A stretch of DNA of 37,674 bases from Oscillatoria sp. (GCA_011390515.1 JAABSJ010000030.1:1-37674); one strand, 5' to 3'. Positions 1 to 7,781 are shown, counted from the stretch's first letter. Notes: generated by a model not told the origin, from the sequence alone. Numbers and translations are program-made.

Positions 1-76
1 TGTAAGTTTGAACACATTTAACATGGGTATCTCCTTGGCCTTTATCAATCAGAGCAATGAGAGGCCCAGTGTCCAC
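1..76 (-). CDS. PIN-domain (VapC-like) toxin, 5' part only
   Basis: Only the first ~25 codons lie in the window; the gene runs off the left edge. The minus-strand translation contains VDTGPLIALIDKGQGDTH, the usual N-terminal strand of a PIN ribonuclease with its first catalytic Asp. It begins where the upstream antitoxin gene ends, the standard antitoxin-toxin order. The start is uncertain: no ATG is in frame. A GTG at 76 is the only ordinary start, while a CTG at 85-83 overlapping the antitoxin stop would match family length better. Function (RNA-cleaving toxin neutralised by its neighbour) is inferred from family and position. Confidence 0.7.
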   Translation of the reverse strand, partial: MDTGPLIALIDKGQGDTHVKCVQTY

Positions 77-81
77 TAAAA

Positions 82-345
82 TCAGGGTCGTCGCAGTCCT
101 TGTTTAGATAATTTTGTGGCAATCTGTTCGCCAAAATCAGTTGACTGAACCTGATGATGAGGTTCCATTTGACTATCGATCGCCCCAATTAAGTCTCCAA
201 TTTTTTCAGATAACGGTTCGGCTTCAGGCTGGGGTTGTTCAAGTTGAGATAAAATCCAACTTTCGGGAGTTAACCCTTGTTTTTGGGCGACTTCTAGGAG
301 GGCTTGATAAGTTTGTTCAGATAGGATCAGGGTATGTTGTGACAT
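82..345 (-). CDS. VapB-like antitoxin of a PIN toxin
   Basis: An 87-residue protein starting MSQHTLILSEQTYQALLEVA. The N-terminal segment resembles the short DNA-binding/dimerisation part of cyanobacterial VapB-like antitoxins, followed by an acidic linker (QPEAEPLSEKIGD) and a basic C-terminus ending KLSKQGLRRP. An upstream in-frame ATG at 399 would add 18 residues, but the inner ATG at 345 gives the normal family length. The stop at 82-84 abuts the PIN toxin reading frame, so the two are probably translationally coupled. Antitoxin role is inferred from the partner; the fold was not verified. Confidence 0.65.
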   Translation of the reverse strand: MSQHTLILSEQTYQALLEVAQKQGLTPESWILSQLEQPQPEAEPLSEKIGDLIGAIDSQMEPHHQVQSTDFGEQIATKLSKQGLRRP

Positions 346-399
346 AAGTTTATTCAGTGAACTTGATACGATTTTAACTCCAATCCCTATGAATGGCAA

Positions 400-741
400 C
401 GATGTAATCGATCCCGAAAGTAGGGGGCGTTACCGGGAAAATACCCACGCCACTTTTTGCCAAATACCGCCATTCTCCGGAACGCGCCATCACTTCTTTC
501 AATGGGGTGTGACTCTAAGCTAGGAGATTGGGGTTATTCCCATCATTTGTGGCAGAGGGTGACACAGCTACATCTGCTTCAATCTTAGCAGTCGGGGGAG
601 CGATCGCCTTCCAATTGCCGATGCCATATCGCCTACACTCAGAAACCTTCTCTGATGAGTGTCTGTATCCTCACAGAAGGCGATCGGCACTTCAAGCCTT
701 GCGCTACAATAGTTGAAAACTCTACACACTTTTTTAAATCC
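400..741. other. intergenic region with degenerate repeat
   Basis: No convincing gene. It holds a HIP1-like site near 599-607 and, at about 640-710, a degraded copy of the repeat also seen at 973-1048 and 1797-1875 (shared blocks CAGAAACC, CTGATG and ATCCTCACAGA). A TACAAT hexamer at 705-710 lies 31 bp before the next start codon and could act as its -10 box. Confidence 0.4.
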
Positions 742-966
742 ATGACACCCAACACTTCCCTAGAAGAACGCATGGCAGCAGTAGAAGCAGCCATTACTCA
801 AATTCAACAAGAGATTGCCCATCCGAAATCGAGCAACTGGTTACAGCAAATTAGCGGATCTTTCAAGGATGAACCGGCTTTTGAAGAAATCCTCGCATTA
901 GGGCAAGCCATTCGCCGAGGCGATGAGTCCGTATTAGACTCATCAGAATTGGACAATTTGAAGTAG
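742..966 (+). CDS. small orphan antitoxin-like protein
   Basis: A 74-residue acidic protein starting MTPNTSLEERMAAVEAAITQ. A predicted helical N-terminus is followed by a segment beginning NWLQQISGSFKDEPAFEEIL, a pattern I recognise from small cyanobacterial proteins usually encoded just before PIN-domain toxins. The frame is open further upstream (to 655), but the ATG at 742 fits the conserved start and follows a TACAAT hexamer at 705-710. No toxin follows: the next 130 bp are a repeat element, so this looks like an antitoxin that has lost its partner. Family recognition is by eye; the antitoxin role is inference. Confidence 0.6.
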   Translation: MTPNTSLEERMAAVEAAITQIQQEIAHPKSSNWLQQISGSFKDEPAFEEILALGQAIRRGDESVLDSSELDNLK

Positions 967-969
967 GTT

Positions 970-1060
970 AATGCAGAAACCGGGTTTCTCTGATGGTTTC
1001 TGCATCCTCACAGAGATTTTGCCAGGAAATTGGTTTCTGAGGTACAATTGCTGTAAACCA
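970..1060 (+). repeat. GAAACCGGGTTTC repeat, copy A, with promoter-like end
   Basis: A short dispersed element beginning with the palindromic core AGAAACCGGGTTTCT and ending in a promoter-like sequence: TTGCCA at 1019-1024, an 18-nt gap, TACAAT at 1043-1048. Copy B at 1797-1890 has the same arrangement with TTGCCA-18-TATAAT. The promoter-like end points toward the antitoxin remnant starting at 1096. Confidence 0.6.
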
Positions 1061-1095
1061 AAACTCTCAACCCTGCTTGTCCAGACAATATCGAT

Positions 1096-1403
1096 ATGAA
1101 CAGTCAAGAAATCACTGCCATATTTGATGGCCAATCCTGGCAATTAGAATCGCCCTTAAACCTAGAAGTCGAAGAGTGAAAATCACTGTGGAAACCCTAT
1201 TGGCCCCTAAAGACACCCCCAAGACATTTCTCCAAACAGCCCTGTCTTTACAGTTACAAGGCGAGCCAGATTGGTCAGAGAACATTGACCAGTATCTATA
1301 TGGAACGAGAATTCCTCTCCACTATGGAGAAATAAAAATAAAAAAAAGCACAGGGAAATATCATGTCATCCCTCGCACCAGACCGCGCACCACAAAATCC
1401 TGA
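1096..1403 (+). pseudogene. AF2212-like antitoxin, frameshifted
   Basis: Two overlapping frames together read as one AF2212-like antitoxin. The first, from ATG 1096, gives MNSQEITAIFDGQSWQLESP and stops at TGA 1177-1179. The second, entered at the overlapping GTG 1176, continues VKITVETLLAPKDTPKTFLQ and reaches the family hallmark DWSENIDQYLYG. The joint corresponds to loss of one base near 1175. Translational coupling through GTGA is the alternative to a true frameshift. After the YLYG motif the C-terminus (through RTRPRTTKS) is unlike the family, and the PIN toxin normally found downstream is absent; another small gene begins at 1363 instead. The operon therefore looks decayed and re-joined. 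Confidence 0.6.
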
Positions 1404-1653
1404 AAACGCAAAAACGCAAATTACGACAATAGAAGAAAAACAATGGGAATTTGCGGAAATCTGGGTAGACCCTTGGCTTTCACCCCCTCATATTCTGATG
1501 TTAATTAAAGAACAATCCGGTAAATTCTCGATTCAAAATCCCGCACAAGACTATAAATCTATTTTTACCAGTGATACTTACGAAGAAAGTCAAATGTGGT
1601 TGCTGGAAGATGAATACGAACGAGTCACAGGCCGGTTTTGGCAACCAGAGTAA
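1363..1653 (+). CDS. small acidic hypothetical protein
   Basis: A 96-residue protein starting MSSLAPDRAPQNPENAKTQI with AGGGA about 8 nt before the ATG. The N-terminus is low complexity; from about residue 30 it looks folded (WEFAEIWVDPWLSPPHILML, then an acidic end with EDEYERVTGRFW). I recognise no family. It overlaps the decayed antitoxin frame by 41 nt and is followed directly by a hairpin with a T run, which supports it being an expressed gene. It might occupy the place of the lost toxin, but nothing in the sequence shows a toxin fold. Confidence 0.55.
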   Translation: MSSLAPDRAPQNPENAKTQITTIEEKQWEFAEIWVDPWLSPPHILMLIKEQSGKFSIQNPAQDYKSIFTSDTYEESQMWLLEDEYERVTGRFWQPE

Positions 1654-1676
1654 AAGCAAGGCGATCGCTTTTTTTT
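1652..1676 (+). terminator. intrinsic terminator containing HIP1
   Basis: AAAAGC pairs with GCTTTT around AAGGCGATC and is followed by a run of T. It overlaps the stop codon of the 1363-1653 gene. The HIP1 octamer supplies part of the hairpin. Confidence 0.55.
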
Positions 1677-1796
1677 ATAGGGGTAGGTTGAGTTGAAGAA
1701 GGAAACCCAATGCCCACAAATATTTACCACAGAAACTCAACCATTCCCTCCGGGATGTAAAAGCGATCGCGCCCATCATCCAATAGTTGTAAGATA

Positions 1797-1890
1797 TGTA
1801 GAGAAACCGGGTTTTTCCTGGGGATACTGCATTCTCACAGAGATTTTGCCATCAACCCGGTTTCTCAGGTATAATTACCATCAATCAAAA
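1797..1890 (+). repeat. GAAACCGGGTTTC repeat, copy B, with promoter-like end
   Basis: Second clear copy of the element at 970-1060. It shares GAGAAACCGGGTTT, the block TTCTCACAGAGATTTTGCCA and a closing CCCGGTTTCTC inverted arm. It ends with TTGCCA at 1846-1851, 18 nt, then TATAAT at 1870-1875. No gene follows closely, so any transcript would run into the repeats at 1900-2400. Confidence 0.6.
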
Positions 1891-1899
1891 CCCTCGTAG

Positions 1900-2084
1900 A
1901 TTGGTATGATAAAATTAATCAGAGGAAGGGGTTACTACAAACGTTCTTCGGGACTCCTTCACGCCCGTCATCTGGATGCAACCCATGAGGGAACTCCAAA
2001 AAATAAAATATCCAAACAACCCGCACCCTAAAGGGTGGGGCTACACAGACTTAGCCCGCGCAGGCGGGCTAAGTAGAGTCTTGT
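1900..2084. other. intergenic repeat patchwork
   Basis: No gene. It contains pieces shared with other parts of the window: GGGAACTCCAAAAAATAAAA near 1986 (again near 24063) and TTAGCCCGCGCAGGCGGGCT near 2051 (again near 4181 and 4431). It appears to be a graveyard of short elements. Confidence 0.6.
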
Positions 2085-2211
2085 TATACGGAATCCGGTT
2101 GTGATAGGTCTGTCAAAACCCACACCCGTGCATGGTGGGGCGATTGCGGACAAAGCCTGCCTACGCGGGCTGCAAGAGAAAATCGACTTTTAACAACCGG
2201 ATTTGGTATTA
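2085..2211 (+). repeat. MITE-like element CGGAATCCGGTTG, copy 1
   Basis: Starts TATACGGAATCCGGTTG and ends CAACCGGATTTGGTATTA, forming imperfect terminal inverted repeats, with internal GC-rich hairpins. The same ends bracket 2240-2364, and related pieces occur at 4148-4507, 18021-18138 and 21585-21609. No coding capacity. Confidence 0.7.
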
Positions 2212-2239
2212 GGTGCGATCGCATCAAATTTGGAGGATT

Positions 2240-2364
2240 TATACGGAATCCGGTTGTCAAAGGTCTGTTAAAACCCGCAGGCTCAAGCCTGGGGCTATAC
2301 GGACGAAGCCCGCCTGCGCGGGCTAAAAGCGAAAACCGACTTTTACCAATCGGATTTGGTATTA
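2240..2364 (+). repeat. MITE-like element CGGAATCCGGTTG, copy 2
   Basis: Same terminal sequences and length as copy 1, from which it is separated by 28 bp. Internal hairpins are CAGGCTCAAGCCTG and CCCGCCTGCGCGGG. The internal parts differ more than the ends, so the two are not a very recent duplication. Confidence 0.7.
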
Positions 2365-2465
2365 TTTGTTGGAATACCCTGAAGGGTTTACTACAAACAG
2401 ACGCCCCAGCCTTTCCTAACGGAACGCTAGGGGAACAGGGGGCGGGAGCTTGTATATTTTCAGAC

Positions 2466-2495
2466 AAAAAAAGGCAGTTAATGAAAACTGCCTTT
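2466..2495 (-). terminator. intrinsic terminator after ndhD
   Basis: On the minus strand AAAGGCAGTT pairs perfectly with AACTGCCTTT around TTCATT, followed by a run of seven T. It lies 45 bp beyond the ndhD stop. A second hairpin (GGACA...TGTCC) sits between it and the gene. Confidence 0.85.
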
Positions 2496-2539
2496 ACTGT
2501 AACGGACAAGGCACTGCCTGTCCTTAAATGATGGATACC

Positions 2540-4123
2540 CTACCGACTCGGCCCAATTGCCGGGGCTTCCATCGGTTCTCCTAACGCAACCGATGCGCTT
2601 CCCGCCAAGGTGGGTAATGAGTTCCGCAATCTGGCGGTTAACTGTACCGTGGTGGCATCATAGACTTGGGTGAGAATCTTGGGATATAACCCAATCCCAA
2701 TAATCGGCACCAGCAGGCAAGCAATGATAAACACTTCCCGAGGTTCAGAATCAATCAGGGCTTCATGTTCCACTAATTCCTTATTCTCTGGTCCATATAA
2801 CATTTCTCGCAACATGGACAGGAGGTAAATCGGGGTGAGAATGACGCCGACTGCCGCTAAGAAGACGACGACGACGCGGAAGGTTAGGCTGTAGGCATCG
2901 CTGGTGGCAAAACCAACAAACACCATTAATTCAGCCACAAATCCACTCATTCCCGGCAATGCTAAGGAGGCTAAGGAACAGGTGGTCCACATGGCAAAGG
3001 ACTTTTTCATCTTTTTGCCAATGCCGCCCATTTCATCTAGCATCAGGGTATGGGTGCGATCGTAGGTTGCGCCCACCATGAAGAACAAACTCGCCCCAAT
3101 CAGTCCGTGAGAGACCATTTGTAAGACAGCCCCGCTTAACCCTAAGTCGGTGAATGAGCCAATCCCAATTAGCACAAATCCCATGTGAGAAATGGAGGAA
3201 TAGGCAATTTTCCGTTTGAGGTTGCGTTGGGCAAAGGAGGTGAGAGCCGCATAAATGATATTCACCACCCCGAGGATGACTAACATCGGTGCGAACACCG
3301 CGTGAGCGTCGGGTAACATTTGGGCATTCATGCGGATGATGGCGTATCCCCCCATCTTCAGCAGAATCCCTGCGAGTAACATATGCACTGGGGCTGTGGC
3401 TTCCCCGTGAGCATCGGGTAACCAAGTATGCAGGGGGAAGATGGGCAGTTTGACGCCGTAGGCAATTAAAAATGCTGCATAGAGCAACAGTTCTAAGTTA
3501 ATGGCGTAGTCCTTCGCCGCCAGGGACTGCATATCAAAGGTAACGGTATCCCCGTAGAAGGCCATTGCGAGGCCCGCCAGCAGAATAAACAGGGAACCGC
3601 CTGCGGTGTAGAGGATAAATTTGGTGGCTGCATAGAGGCGTTTTTTACCGCCCCAGATGGAGAGCAGCAGGTACACCGGAATCAGTTCCAATTCCCACAC
3701 CAGGAAGAACAACAGCATATCCTGGACGGCAAAAACGGCAATCTGTCCGCCATACATGGCCAAAATCAAGAAGAAAAACAGTTTTGGCTTTAGGGTGACG
3801 GGCCAGGAGGCCAAGATTGCCAGGGTGGTGATAAATCCGGTGAGGATAATCAGGGGCATGGATAATCCATCGGCCCCGACTGACCAGTTGAGGTCTAAGG
3901 CAGGAACCCAAGAATAGCTTTCAAAAAGCTGGATGTTGGGGTTGCTGAGGTCGTAATGATTACAGAAGGTGTAAACAATGAGGGCGAAGTCAATGAGTCC
4001 GACGATTAGGGCATACCAACGCACCGTGCGCCCATCTTTATCGGGGATAACAGGGATGAGTAGGGATGCCGCGATCGGAAACAGGATAATTGTAGTCAGC
4101 CAAGGAAATTCAGCCATGTTCAT
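2540..4123 (-). CDS. ndhD: NAD(P)H-quinone oxidoreductase subunit 4 (NdhD)
   Basis: A 527-residue polytopic protein of the NuoM/NdhD/Mrp family, a proton-pumping membrane subunit of cyanobacterial NDH-1 in the thylakoid membrane (respiration and cyclic electron flow). Family marks include the [15 protein letters not shown] segment, [20 protein letters not shown] in the central helix with buried Lys/Glu residues, and [12 protein letters not shown]. Length is normal for the family. Two starts are possible, ATG 4123 or ATG 4117. It lies downstream of ndhF on the same strand, the order expected of an ndhF1-ndhD1 type pair, and a strong terminator follows. The C-terminal tail ([18 protein letters not shown]) is loosely conserved. 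Assignment to NdhD1 rather than another paralogue is likely but not proven. Confidence 0.95.
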   Translation of the reverse strand: MNMAEFPWLTTIILFPIAASLLIPVIPDKDGRTVRWYALIVGLIDFALIVYTFCNHYDLSNPNIQLFESYSWVPALDLNWSVGADGLSMPLIILTGFITTLAILASWPVTLKPKLFFFLILAMYGGQIAVFAVQDMLLFFLVWELELIPVYLLLSIWGGKKRLYAATKFILYTAGGSLFILLAGLAMAFYGDTVTFDMQSLAAKDYAINLELLLYAAFLIAYGVKLPIFPLHTWLPDAHGEATAPVHMLLAGILLKMGGYAIIRMNAQMLPDAHAVFAPMLVILGVVNIIYAALTSFAQRNLKRKIAYSSISHMGFVLIGIGSFTDLGLSGAVLQMVSHGLIGASLFFMVGATYDRTHTLMLDEMGGIGKKMKKSFAMWTTCSLASLALPGMSGFVAELMVFVGFATSDAYSLTFRVVVVFLAAVGVILTPIYLLSMLREMLYGPENKELVEHEALIDSEPREVFIIACLLVPIIGIGLYPKILTQVYDATTVQLTARLRNSLPTLAGSASVALGEPMEAPAIGPSR

Positions 4124-4147
4124 AGATCGCTACCAAAATTCATCAAG

Positions 4148-4431
4148 ATACTAAATCCAGTGGTCAAAAGCCTTCTTTCTTCGTCTTAGCCCGCGCAGGC
4201 GGGCTTTGTCCGTATAGCGCCACCCTTGATGACTCTGTTGGTCATGAAAGAGACCTAACCCCCCAACCCCCTTCCCTCAGAGGGAAGGGGGAGCCGGAAA
4301 GCCCCTTCCAGCAAAGATATTTATTCCTTATACCTCCCTCTCCTCTTAGGAGAGGGCCGGGGAGAGGTCTCTTTCATGATTCGCCAACAGAATCCTTCAG
4401 GGTGCGGGTCTTTTTCAACGGGATTCCGTAT
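4148..4431 (-). repeat. CGGAATCCGGTTG-type element interrupted by another MITE
   Basis: Outer ends match the 2085-2211 family in inverted orientation: the left end resembles ATACCAAATCC and the right end reads GGGATTCCGTATTA. Between them, the internal hairpin CACCCTTCAGGGTG, intact in the neighbouring copy, is split by a 166-bp insert at 4228-4393. Confidence 0.7.
4228..4393. mobile_element. nested MITE with CCTT target duplication
   Basis: A 166-bp insert with terminal inverted repeats; the arms share CTGTTGG and TCATGAAAGAGACCT. It is flanked by CCTT at 4224-4227 and 4394-4397. Removing the insert and one CCTT restores CACCCTTCAGGGTG exactly, as in the adjacent copy. The interior has CCCCTTCC-type hairpins and no gene. 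Confidence 0.8.
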
Positions 4432-4507
4432 TAGCCCGCGCAGGCGGGCTTTGTCCGTATAGCCCCACCCTTCAGGGTGCGGGTTTTTATCCAACCGGAT
4501 TGAGTAT
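4431..4507 (-). repeat. partial CGGAATCCGGTTG-type element
   Basis: Contains the intact internal hairpins (AGCCCGCGCAGGCGGGCT and CACCCTTCAGGGTG) and one end, CAACCGGATTGAGTAT. It abuts the interrupted copy directly and lacks the other end. Confidence 0.65.
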
Positions 4508-4529
4508 AGAAAACTCACCCGTCACACTA

Positions 4530-4579
4530 CAGAAGCCAGAATTAACTCCGAGGCAATGATGCTGGAATTCTGGCTTCTG
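4530..4579 (-). terminator. hairpin after ndhF
   Basis: CAGAAGCCAGAATT at 4530-4543 pairs perfectly with AATTCTGGCTTCTG at 4566-4579 (14-bp stem, 22-nt loop), 22 bp beyond the ndhF stop. There is no strong T run, so it may be a processing or stability element rather than a full terminator. Confidence 0.5.
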
Positions 4580-4601
4580 CTTGGGCGACAGATGAATTGG
4601 G

Positions 4602-6671
4602 TTAAGTCACGCCGGAGAGAATGACTAAGCCGAGAACCGCCACAAAGACGATCAAGGCATAGAATTGGGCGCGACCGTTTTCAAAGTATTTGAGTCCTTC
4701 GCCACTGATGACGGTAATCAACCCGGTGAGGTTGACGGCCCCATCAACGACGCGATAATCCACTTCCATTACCTGTCTGGCTAACCGGCGCGAACCGAGG
4801 ACAAACAGGGAGTTGTAGATTTCGTCAAAGTACCATTTCTTGCGGGAAAGCAAGTAGAGGGGTTTGATTTGGGAGGCGATCGCCTTGGGGTCGATTTTCC
4901 GACTCAAGTACATCAGGGATGCCAAGGTAATCCCCAGCAAAGCAATTCCCACGGAACTACCGCCCATCACCAAGAATTCGGTGAGGTTGAATTCTTCGGC
5001 GTGTTCGGCAATTTCCAGCATGGATTCACTGGGAGGGTGAATAAATGCCTCAAAGTAATTGGCAAAGGGAGTCCCCACCAACCCAATCAGGACCGAAGGC
5101 ACGGCCAGGGCCATCAAGGCGAAGGTCATGCTTAGGGGGGACTCATGGGGATATTCGCTGTGATGATCGTGGGAGTGGTCATCATCGCTGGCTTCCAGTT
5201 CCCGAGGGTCCATTGCGCCAGGACCAAAGGCGAGGATGGGTTCCCCAGATTCGGCTTCGGTTTTGAGTTCGTGACGAATTTCGGTGTCGTTGCCTCGGAA
5301 GGGTCCTTCAAAGGTTAGGAAGTACATCCGGAACATATAGAAGGCGGTCATCCCGGCAGTTAGCCAGCCGACCCCCCAGAGGGCGGGATTGGCTTCAAAG
5401 GCGGCCCCGAGGATTTCGTCTTTGGACCAGAATCCAGCAAAGGGCGGGATTCCACAAATGGCGAGGGTGCCGATCGCAAAAGTAGTAGCGGTAATCGGCA
5501 TAAATTTCCGCAGTCCACCCATTAACCGCATATCTTGGGCCAGGGTGGGGTCATGACCGACCACTTCTTCCATACCATGAATCACGGATCCAGACCCGAG
5601 AAACAGCATGGCTTTGAAGTAGGCATGGGTCATCAGGTGAAAGAGTCCGGCGCTGTAGGCCCCGATTCCCATTGCCATGACCATGTAACCCAGTTGGGAC
5701 ATGGTGGAGTAGGCTAACCCTTTTTTGATGTCGGTTTGGGTGAGGGCGATGGTGGCTCCCAGGAAGGCGGTGAAACATCCGGTCCAGGCAATGACGGTCA
5801 TTGCGCTGGGGATATGTTCAAAGACGGGATACATCCGGGCGATTAAGAAGACTCCGGCAGCCACCATCGTGGCGGCGTGGATTAAGGCCGAGATGGGGGT
5901 GGGGCCTTCCATCGCGTCCGGTAGCCAGACGTGCAAGGGGAATTGAGCGGATTTGGCAACGGGTCCGAGAAAGACTAACACGGCTAATAGGGCCGCGACG
6001 CCTCCACCGATCGCCCCAGATTGGACAAGATCTTGCAGGCGATCGCCCATGATTTGAAAATCAAAACTATCCGTTGCCCAATATAAGCCCAACATCCCCA
6101 ACAGCAGACCAAAGTCACCAACGCGGTTGGTGACAAAGGCTTTTTGACAAGCATCTGCTGCCGGTTTGCGATCGAACCAAAATCCGATCAGCAAATAGGA
6201 ACACATCCCCACCAGTTCCCAGAAGATATAAACCTGAACCAGGTTCGGACTGATCACCAGCCCCAACATTGAGGAGCTAAACAGGCTCAGGTAGGTGTAA
6301 AAGCGCACATATCCGGGATCATGAGCCATGTAGCCATCGGTGTAAATCATCACCAACAGGGCCACTGTAGTCACGATCGCCAGCATCAGCGCCGAGAGGT
6401 GGTCAATGGTGTAACCCATTGTTAGGTGAAAATTCCCCGCCGCCGCCCATTCCAGGGTGCGGGTGTAGGTTTCATGTCCTTGGATTTGACTCCACAGCAA
6501 AGCAAAGGACAAAACCATTGCTGCACCTACCGAGGAGACCAAGAATGCGGCAGTCGCTTGCCGCAGACTATTGGTCGTCTTGTTATAAGAAATCAGGCCC
6601 AAGCCGACCAGCATTGCCGCTAACAAGGGCAAAACTGGGATCAGCCAAGCATACTGATAAATTGGTTCCAT
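4602..6671 (-). CDS. ndhF: NAD(P)H-quinone oxidoreductase subunit 5 (NdhF)
   Basis: A 689-residue polytopic protein of the NuoL/NdhF family, the distal proton-pumping subunit of NDH-1 with the long lateral C-terminal helix. Family marks: FWELVGMCSYLLIGFWFDRK, FPLHVWLPDAMEGPTPISAL and LIHAATMVAAGVFLIARMYP. The length and C-terminal extension fit the NdhF1 type rather than the shorter CO2-uptake NdhF3. A His/Asp-rich loop (DDDHSHDHHSEYPHE) lies at about residues 490-505, in the variable region before the last helices. It is followed by a hairpin, about 480 bp of repeats, and then ndhD on the same strand; whether the two are still co-transcribed is unclear. Start ATG 6671 is the family start (MEPIYQYAWLIPVLPLLAAM). 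Confidence 0.95.
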   Translation of the reverse strand: MEPIYQYAWLIPVLPLLAAMLVGLGLISYNKTTNSLRQATAAFLVSSVGAAMVLSFALLWSQIQGHETYTRTLEWAAAGNFHLTMGYTIDHLSALMLAIVTTVALLVMIYTDGYMAHDPGYVRFYTYLSLFSSSMLGLVISPNLVQVYIFWELVGMCSYLLIGFWFDRKPAADACQKAFVTNRVGDFGLLLGMLGLYWATDSFDFQIMGDRLQDLVQSGAIGGGVAALLAVLVFLGPVAKSAQFPLHVWLPDAMEGPTPISALIHAATMVAAGVFLIARMYPVFEHIPSAMTVIAWTGCFTAFLGATIALTQTDIKKGLAYSTMSQLGYMVMAMGIGAYSAGLFHLMTHAYFKAMLFLGSGSVIHGMEEVVGHDPTLAQDMRLMGGLRKFMPITATTFAIGTLAICGIPPFAGFWSKDEILGAAFEANPALWGVGWLTAGMTAFYMFRMYFLTFEGPFRGNDTEIRHELKTEAESGEPILAFGPGAMDPRELEASDDDHSHDHHSEYPHESPLSMTFALMALAVPSVLIGLVGTPFANYFEAFIHPPSESMLEIAEHAEEFNLTEFLVMGGSSVGIALLGITLASLMYLSRKIDPKAIASQIKPLYLLSRKKWYFDEIYNSLFVLGSRRLARQVMEVDYRVVDGAVNLTGLITVISGEGLKYFENGRAQFYALIVFVAVLGLVILSGVT

Positions 6672-7013
6672 CGCTGACGCCCACTTAAATACTTCTTTAC
6701 TGAGTTAACTCACTGGTTAACATTTTGACATAGACCCGCCATAGAAACGGCAGACTAGGGATATCATAGCGATATTCACTCATTTGCATTTTTTGGGTTC
6801 TCTGATATAATCCCTAACGGTTTGAACGCCGAGCGGGGCAACACCGATTTTCCCCACCCCTCAAACAGAATTCTCCTGACCCCTGAACCCCAAAGGAAAA
6901 ACCCCACCCAGATGAGACTAGATGGGGTTTAGTTATTCCAATTTTTAAGAACGAGCCACAGGATCACCCGCAATACAGGGACCGTGATTCATCCAAAAAA
7001 AGCAACTTGCTGT
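6672..7013. other. ndhF upstream region
   Basis: No gene seen. It should hold the ndhF promoter (minus strand), but I see no clear -35/-10 pair. A weak hairpin (AACCCCA...TGGGGTT) spans about 6899-6929. Confidence 0.4.
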
Positions 7014-7047
7014 AAAAAATTCCTGACGAGAGATTCTCATCAGGAAT
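7014..7047 (-). terminator. intrinsic terminator after thioredoxin-like gene
   Basis: Read on the minus strand, AATTCCTGA and TCAGGAATT pair (with inner GAGA/TCTC) and are followed by TTTTTT. The hairpin overlaps the stop codon of the gene, so termination follows translation immediately. Confidence 0.8.
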
Positions 7048-7411
7048 TGATGGCCGTTTGTAAATTGGAATAAGAATGCGCTTTTTGAGTGATCAGCAGC
7101 AGGGACCTCAATTCCCGGGTTAAGTCGTCCCGTCCTTGGAACCCTTCAATCCGATGGATAATGGATCCTCCATCAAACAAAATCAGGGTGGGCAACGTCG
7201 CGATCCGATAGGTGCTTGCCAGCTTTAAGGTTTGATCGGCATTAATTCCGACAATTTTGACCGTTTCGCCCCATTCGGCCTCGAATCCCTTCAAAACCGG
7301 GTTAATCAGCAAACAAATCCCGCACCACGGTGCCCAAAAATTCACGAGAACAGGAGTGGGAGCTTCTAAAACTTCTTGTTTAAAGGACCTTTCATTAAGA
7401 GACAACACCAT
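7040..7411 (-). CDS. thioredoxin family protein with WCGIC active site
   Basis: A 123-residue thioredoxin-fold protein: VLVNFWAPWCGICLLINPVL gives the redox pair Cys30 and Cys33, and ATLPTLILF carries the cis-Pro loop. The usual WCGPC proline is replaced by Ile, as in some cyanobacterial thioredoxin-like proteins with WCGxC sites; this typically changes redox potential or partner choice. I chose ATG 7411 (MVLSLNERSFKQEVLEAPTP), preceded by AAGAGG. The frame stays open upstream to 7681, but that part is translated heptamer repeat (repeated TNHQSPI) and is very unlikely to be protein. The C-terminal tail after about residue 105 is poorly conserved. Monocistronic, with its own terminator. Partners are unknown. 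Confidence 0.88.
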   Translation of the reverse strand: MVLSLNERSFKQEVLEAPTPVLVNFWAPWCGICLLINPVLKGFEAEWGETVKIVGINADQTLKLASTYRIATLPTLILFDGGSIIHRIEGFQGRDDLTRELRSLLLITQKAHSYSNLQTAINS

Positions 7412-7624
7412 GAGACCTCTTGATTGAATCGGTTTGGATATCAATACCGGGATCATGGTACATCGATTTGGGATCGTCTGGCTATCCCCCTGAGTAATCA
7501 GTTTCCAGTTTTGCCGCCAACCCCGGGCGAAATTCGGTCTGTTTAAAGGCCATAACCCTCTCCCTACAAAGTTTTGATGGGTTTTCATCGTCCAACCCAG
7601 GCTGAACAAGTTACAAGAAACGAG

Positions 7625-7749
7625 TTGGTGATTGGTGATTGGTGATTGGTGATTGGTGATTGGTGATTGGTGATTGGTCACTGGTCACTGGTCACTGGTC
7701 ATTGGTGATTGGTGATTGGTCACTGGTCATTGGTCACTGGTCACTGGTC
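7625..7749 (+). repeat. heptamer tandem repeat TTGGTGA/TTGGTCA (STRR2-like)
   Basis: About 17 tandem 7-bp units in three main variants: TTGGTGA, TTGGTCA and CTGGTCA. TTGGTCA is the known STRR2-type short tandem repeat of filamentous cyanobacteria. Blocks of one variant alternate with the other, as expected from slippage. A shorter set in the opposite orientation (TGACCAA) follows at 7782-7826. Confidence 0.9.
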
Positions 7750-7781
7750 GTCAGCATCCCCCCATCCCCCCATCAACGAAG

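Noticed and set aside
1693..1899. 68-codon plus-strand open frame
   Set aside because: Mostly the GAAACCGGGTTTC repeat, no ribosome-binding site, no recognisable domain.
2084..2509. 141-codon minus-strand open frame
   Set aside because: Runs through two MITE copies and the ndhD terminator; the product shows only repeat-derived sequence.
3033..3911. long open frames inside ndhD on other frames
   Set aside because: Shadows of the conserved ndhD coding sequence; the same applies to frames inside ndhF, the kinase, ctp, hflX and dapL genes.
7412..7681. N-terminal extension of the thioredoxin-like protein
   Set aside because: Encodes repeated TNHQSPI from the heptamer array; the ATG at 7411 has a ribosome-binding site and gives the family length.
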